Shown here in pieces: positions 33,324-37,297 of a stretch of DNA of 37,297 nt. A program made the position numbers and the translations under genes. Source of the stretch: Candidatus Zhuqueibacterota bacterium (GTDB lineage Bacteria; Zhuqueibacterota; Zhuqueibacteria; Thermofontimicrobiales; Sulfurfontimicrobiaceae); the NCBI GenBank assembly GCA_016927835.1, contig JAFGMA010000096.1, positions 1 to 37,297 of the forward strand. Reading direction: 5' to 3'. Every line of letters begins with the position of its first letter. The first letter of the stretch is position 1. Below the pieces are notes generated by a model that was not told where the DNA came from, ran no database searches, and saw only the letters and a list, made by a program, of their open reading frames with translations.

Positions 33324-34036
33324 ATTCTGTAAATGAGAAAAATGCAATTCAGGTGGAAACGATGGAAAACCAGGCTATCACAAACCATCGTGCGAGGCTA
33401 ATCCGGCAAAAGCATTGAATATAATTCTTTGAAAAAATCCAATGAACACAACCACAATAATTGCGATTTTCAAAGCCTGGGTTGAGTGGCAGCAAGCACT
33501 TTTCGACGTGCCATAGCGTGTTAACGCAAGTTAAATCCTGGATGGCTTCCCGAATTACAATTTCCTTAATAGTTCAGCACCCTTTAAATATGCCTTTAAA
33601 AATGATTTTCGATTAAAGCGTAATGATTTTAGATTTGCGAATATAAACCTTCGAAAATCGTATATCGTTAATCCTTGTTCTGAAATCAAAAAAATGAAAG
33701 GTGATCAACTATTGCTTAATACCATATTCACAATGAGTTAAAAAAGCATGCCACTGTCATTCGGGATGAATCTTTTTTTGTTGGTAATAAAATGTAAATT
33801 TTTAAATCGTACATAGCCGCAAAACGATTCTTCCAGAATCACAGACGCCCGGCATATCCTATTACGAAACAAGCCCAAAAATAAGTAGTTCTGCGTTTAA
33901 AGAATGAATGATGGTGAACAATTGCAAATTTCCCTCGCCAGTCGTTAAATCCCTACTTGACTTTCTCTTAAATTTTCCTTAACTTTCTCAATCTTTTTCC
34001 TTCAACCTCACATTGAATCTGAATCGAGAGCGACGC
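33324..34036. other. AT-rich intergenic stretch before the ABC importer
   Basis: About 710 bp without a supported gene. It has a weak hairpin followed by seven T residues (about 33757-33779) that may end the surface operon, and a weak promoter candidate at 33957-33985. No RNA gene is recognised. Confidence 0.45.
33957..33985 (+). promoter_or_regulatory. Weak promoter candidate for the ABC importer
   Basis: TTGACT (33957-33962), 17 bp, TAACTT (33980-33985), continuing as TAACTTTC. The second box is poor for sigma70 but close to the TAnnTTTG box of Bacteroidota. It lies about 50 bp before the importer start. Confidence 0.3.
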
Positions 34037-36394
34037 ATGGAAAACAGCGTAAAGGTTTTCATCTACGGATTAATCATTGCCATCATTTTGGTTTATATGG
34101 TTTTGCCGGAGCCACGAAAAGGGGAGATTAACGCTGAAACCGGAGAGCCGCGGATTGCGATCACATTTGTCGGCGGTGGGCTGGGACGCGACCGGTTGCT
34201 GTTCGATGAAATCGAGCGGACATTTGAAAAACAGCATCCGAATATCGATCTCAAATTCATCAGATCGACGACCAACCGCAAGGTGGATACCATGATTTCC
34301 AGCGGGGTTTCTCCGGATATTTTGAATATCGGGCACGATCGCGTGGCATATTATCTGGAAGTGGGTGCGCTGGCAGATCTGACGCCATTCATCCGGGATG
34401 ATCCGCAGTTACAGCGCGATTTACAAGCCGGAGGCGATTTCTATGAAATCATGGTGGAGCCGTTTAAGACCAGCGACAAAATCTACATGATCCCCACGTG
34501 GTACACACCCTTTTTTATCTATTATAATAAGAATTTATTCGACAAATATAATATTCCCTACCCGGATGAAAATTGGTCATGGCGCGACCTGCGTGAGAAA
34601 GCCATTGCATTGACGCATGATACCAACGGCGACGGACAGCCGGATGAATTCGGTTTGCATTTTGCGCAGTGGCAGCACGGCATCGAGACATTCATCATGC
34701 AGAATAATGGCAAAATCTTTTCCGATGACGGCGAGCGCGTGGATATTGAGAATCCCAAAACAGTGGAAGCGCTGCAATTTTTATATGATTTGAAATTCAA
34801 AGACAAAGTCTGTCCATCGCAATTCGCCACACCAGGCGTCTCAGCGGGCGTGGCGTTCGTGCAGGGACGCATCGGCATGTTCGGTCCCTGGGGCGTCTTT
34901 TCGATTGTGGATTTCCGCGAACAAATTACTGATTTTGAATGGGATGTTGCAGTTCTGCCCAGGGGACCCGACGGAACGCGCGCGGGAATTAACGCACCAT
35001 CGGCTTTCGGCGTTTCCTCGCAATGCGAAAACAAGCGCGAAGCATTTGAATTTGTGAAATTTATCAGCAGCAAACAGGGAATGGAAATTATCGCCAAATG
35101 GTCGCTATTCATCCCGTGCCGAAAATCCGTTGCGCGCTCACCAGCGTTTCTCGATCCTTCAACGCCCCCCGAACACGACGAACTCATGCTGCACGATGTG
35201 GAACACGGCTACGCGCATTTACCGGCGTTCGCATCGAGTCGGACGTTTGAAATTTATGAGATCGTCAACAACCAAATTATGAGCCGATTGCTCGACTATA
35301 ACCTGCAAACCCCCGAGGAGACCGTCCACATCATCGCCGAAAAAGCCAGGAGGGTGCTGGAACGTGCCCTGCCGGCGCGCGTGGAAGGCTATGGTTCTGT
35401 CTGGCCCATGGTGCTTCCCTTTTCGCTGCTGATTATTGCGATCGTTTTTTTCATTGCTTATTTCCGCAGAAGAAGCGCCGGAATCGGGCGACTGGGAATG
35501 AAAGAAGCGCGTTGGGGATATTTGATGATTTCTCCCTGGCTCATCGGATTCTTGCTGTTGACTATCGGACCGATCCTTTTTTCGGTAGGTTTGTCTTTTT
35601 GTCGCTGGCAATCGCTAGCGTCAATCGGAGCCGTTAAATTCGTCGGATTCGAAAACTACGCCACAGCCTTTTCCGGAACCGACGAGAAATTTTATAAATC
35701 GTTGTTCGCAACCTTCAAGTATGCCTTCATGGCGGTGCCGGCAGCGGTGATTGTAGGCTTGCTCTTAGCGGTGTTGATGAATGCCAAACTCAAAGGCATC
35801 ACCGTTTTTCGCACAATGTACTTCATCCCGTCGGTGGTGCCGGTCGTGGCATCGACGGTGCTTTGGTGGTACCTGTTCAATCCCAATCATGGCTGGGTGA
35901 ATTACCTGCTGGCGCAAGTGGGCATCGACGGACCAAATTGGCTGGGCGATCCGCAATATACAATAATTGTTTTGGTTTTATTGAGCTTATGGGGTATTGG
36001 CGGCAGCATGATTATTTATCTCGCCGGGCTGCAATCGATTCCGTCCCAATTATACGAAGCGGCAGAGACAGACGGCGCAGGCGCCTTGAGGCAATTCTGG
36101 CACGTCACACTGCCCATGATTTCACCCATTCTGTTTTTTAACCTGGTGATGGGACTTATCGGTGCATTTCAGGTGTTTACACAGGCTTTTGTGATGTTCA
36201 ACGGCGGCGGCGGTCCCGATGATTCGGCACTGTTTTATGTATTGCATTTATATCAGTTGGCAATTGAAAAATATGAATTGGGATATGGCTCGGCGCTTGC
36301 ATGGATTTTGTTTGTGATTATCCTGATTTTCACGCTGATCGTATTTAAATCATCGCCTTTATGGGTATATTACGAAGGAGAAAAAGGCAAATAG
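34037..36394 (+). CDS. Fused sugar-binding protein and MalF-type ABC permease
   Basis: A 785-residue fusion. One N-terminal membrane helix (about 5-24) with no lipobox anchors a family 1 extracellular solute-binding domain (about 36-430): FERTFEKQHPNIDLKFI, IPTWYTPFFIYYNKNLFDKY, DTNGDGQPDEFGL, GRIGMFGPWGVFSI. After a second helix (about 455-477) comes a complete MalF-like permease (about 490-785). It has SPWLIGFLLLTIGPILFSVG, NAKLKGITVFRTMYFIPSVV and the ATPase-contact EAA loop LYEAAETDGAGALRQFWHVT (near 671). Binding proteins are normally separate, so this importer has a tethered receptor. Substrate by family: a sugar or oligosaccharide. The ATG at 34037 is preferred over a TTG at 34013. The partner permease gene starts 85 bp downstream; no ATPase gene is in the window. 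Confidence 0.88.
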   Translation: MENSVKVFIYGLIIAIILVYMVLPEPRKGEINAETGEPRIAITFVGGGLGRDRLLFDEIERTFEKQHPNIDLKFIRSTTNRKVDTMISSGVSPDILNIGHDRVAYYLEVGALADLTPFIRDDPQLQRDLQAGGDFYEIMVEPFKTSDKIYMIPTWYTPFFIYYNKNLFDKYNIPYPDENWSWRDLREKAIALTHDTNGDGQPDEFGLHFAQWQHGIETFIMQNNGKIFSDDGERVDIENPKTVEALQFLYDLKFKDKVCPSQFATPGVSAGVAFVQGRIGMFGPWGVFSIVDFREQITDFEWDVAVLPRGPDGTRAGINAPSAFGVSSQCENKREAFEFVKFISSKQGMEIIAKWSLFIPCRKSVARSPAFLDPSTPPEHDELMLHDVEHGYAHLPAFASSRTFEIYEIVNNQIMSRLLDYNLQTPEETVHIIAEKARRVLERALPARVEGYGSVWPMVLPFSLLIIAIVFFIAYFRRRSAGIGRLGMKEARWGYLMISPWLIGFLLLTIGPILFSVGLSFCRWQSLASIGAVKFVGFENYATAFSGTDEKFYKSLFATFKYAFMAVPAAVIVGLLLAVLMNAKLKGITVFRTMYFIPSVVPVVASTVLWWYLFNPNHGWVNYLLAQVGIDGPNWLGDPQYTIIVLVLLSLWGIGGSMIIYLAGLQSIPSQLYEAAETDGAGALRQFWHVTLPMISPILFFNLVMGLIGAFQVFTQAFVMFNGGGGPDDSALFYVLHLYQLAIEKYELGYGSALAWILFVIILIFTLIVFKSSPLWVYYEGEKGK

Positions 36395-36478
36395 GCTGGC
36401 GAATCGACTCCCGGGCAGCAGCCCGCCAATTTTACAATTCTCAAAATTCAGTATTCCTTAAAACGGACATTCACGATT

Positions 36479-37297
36479 ATGACTCGACAGGCAAAATACT
36501 CTCGCGCGTTGCTTTACCTTGTAATAATCGTCGGCGCGATCCCGCTTATGTCACCATTTTTCTGGCTCGTTTCAAGTTCACTGAAGACATACAACCGCGT
36601 GTATCATTATCCGCCGGAATGGTTGCCGGTCACGGAAGATTTTTTCGTTATAGAAAAGAATGCGCCGTCACTAATGGTGAATCTTATTGATAAAAATGAA
36701 GATACCCAAACCGGTGTTTATCGGATCCGAATCATCGGGCAGGGGGAGAACGATTTTCTTGTGCTCCCGGATTCGATGATAAAAGTACATACTCGAAAAA
36801 TAACACTGGCGACAGTTGACAATCAACAGCATGAAATAGAAATCATCGCTCGATCTCCGGCTGAAAAAGCCGTACGAGCAAAAGTGAAAAATAAATTTTC
36901 GCAAATCACGTTACCAACAGAACGCGTGATGAGCCGAACCAAAACAAAATCGGCGATACGGCTGTATCGTCAGAATGTGATCGTAGAAGTTGTTGAGAAA
37001 AACGAAAGCAAAGCTAAAGTGCGAATTGCAGGGGTATCCGAGCCATTCGATATCGCGCTCTCCCGGCTCAACGTCAATTCGACTGATTCGGCGCTTGCTG
37101 AAATCACCGGAAAAAATTTACTGGCGCAAGTGATTCGCCGCAATGAACTTGCGGGTATAGCATCGGTCAGGTTGATGCCATCCGCGACGCTGCTCGAAGT
37201 TGAAAGCCCATCCATTTTCGAAACGCGTTTCACAGAATATTTTATCGATCTGGATAATCGGCAAATTCCTGTCAAATGGGTGACGCGCGGCTCGAAG
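36479..37297 (+). CDS. MalG-type ABC permease, N-terminal part with large periplasmic insertion
   Basis: An open frame from the ATG at 36479 to the window edge, 273 codons with no stop. The start is typical for MalG-like permeases: a first helix LLYLVIIVGAIPLMSPFFW, then LVSSSLKTYNRVYHYPPEWL. Family members would continue directly to the next helix. Here at least 220 residues of hydrophilic, probably beta-rich sequence follow (such as GVYRIRIIGQGENDF and NVIVEVVEKNESKAKVRIAG) with no further helix before the edge. The insertion should be periplasmic by topology. The gene follows the fused binding-protein/permease gene and should be its heterodimer partner. The C-terminal helices and EAA loop are outside the window, so the assignment rests on the first 55 residues and context. 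Confidence 0.72.
   Translation, partial: MTRQAKYSRALLYLVIIVGAIPLMSPFFWLVSSSLKTYNRVYHYPPEWLPVTEDFFVIEKNAPSLMVNLIDKNEDTQTGVYRIRIIGQGENDFLVLPDSMIKVHTRKITLATVDNQQHEIEIIARSPAEKAVRAKVKNKFSQITLPTERVMSRTKTKSAIRLYRQNVIVEVVEKNESKAKVRIAGVSEPFDIALSRLNVNSTDSALAEITGKNLLAQVIRRNELAGIASVRLMPSATLLEVESPSIFETRFTEYFIDLDNRQIPVKWVTRGSK

Noticed and set aside
36361..36690. 109-codon plus-strand ORF
   Set aside because: Overlaps the end of the fusion gene and the start of the MalG-like gene in another frame. The MalG-like frame is longer and has a recognisable helix and motif.
1..37297. CRISPR array or insertion sequence
   Set aside because: No regularly spaced direct repeats and no transposase gene were found on either strand; the only recombinase is the tyrosine integrase.

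Overview
The window looks like a chromosomal segment of an uncultured bacterium of the FCB superphylum, most like candidate division KSB1 or Calditrichota. This is inferred from the gene families, because no rRNA or other phylogenetic marker is present. The evidence is: secreted proteins ending in a YPNP-type sorting/FlgD-like domain (type IX secretion style), two PorV/PorQ-like barrels, and TonB receptors with an N-terminal carboxypeptidase-regulatory domain. Several lipoproteins also have relaxed lipoboxes.

Left end (1-2520): an AT-rich integrated element. It holds two small unknown genes, a Cys-rich accessory gene broken by an in-frame TAA, an excisionase-like HTH protein and an intact tyrosine integrase. 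The integrase ends just before the 3' end of a minus-strand tRNA with a CAT anticodon (2520-2592), the likely attachment gene. The element continues past the left edge.

2593-7086: a DUF1961 gene, a decayed sulfatase-superfamily gene, a lipoprotein gene with a 19-bp palindrome upstream, a gene-poor stretch, two tandem RDD membrane proteins, and a palindromic dispersed repeat between convergent genes.

7087-13812 (minus strand): a likely zinc/manganese acquisition locus. In transcription order it is aldo/keto reductase with ferredoxin-type clusters, TonB receptor, a small Cys-motif membrane protein, then ZnuA-, ZnuC- and ZnuB-like genes that abut or overlap. A Zur/Fur-like inverted repeat lies in the one real gap.

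14060-20406: an Fn3/sorting-domain protein next to a PorV-like barrel fused to a C-terminal SH3b domain; a nitroreductase and an EamA transporter on the minus strand; and a three-gene cluster of a secreted TPR protein, an ECF sigma factor and a zinc-finger anti-sigma factor.

20407-21359 has no confident gene. It carries a near-consensus sigma70 promoter, a 41-codon ORF and a branched set of hairpins ahead of the next locus.

21360-33323: a six-gene cell-surface locus on the plus strand. It encodes two large secreted proteins (one with three tandem OB-fold/DDGSG modules), a lipoprotein, a TonB receptor, a PorV-like barrel and an NHL-repeat lipoprotein. A strong terminator after gene 2 splits it. 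No SusD is present, and this is the best candidate for an undescribed outer-membrane system.

34037-37297: a sugar-type ABC importer of unusual build. The substrate-binding protein is fused to its MalF-like permease. The following MalG-like gene has a large insertion after its first membrane helix and runs off the right edge.
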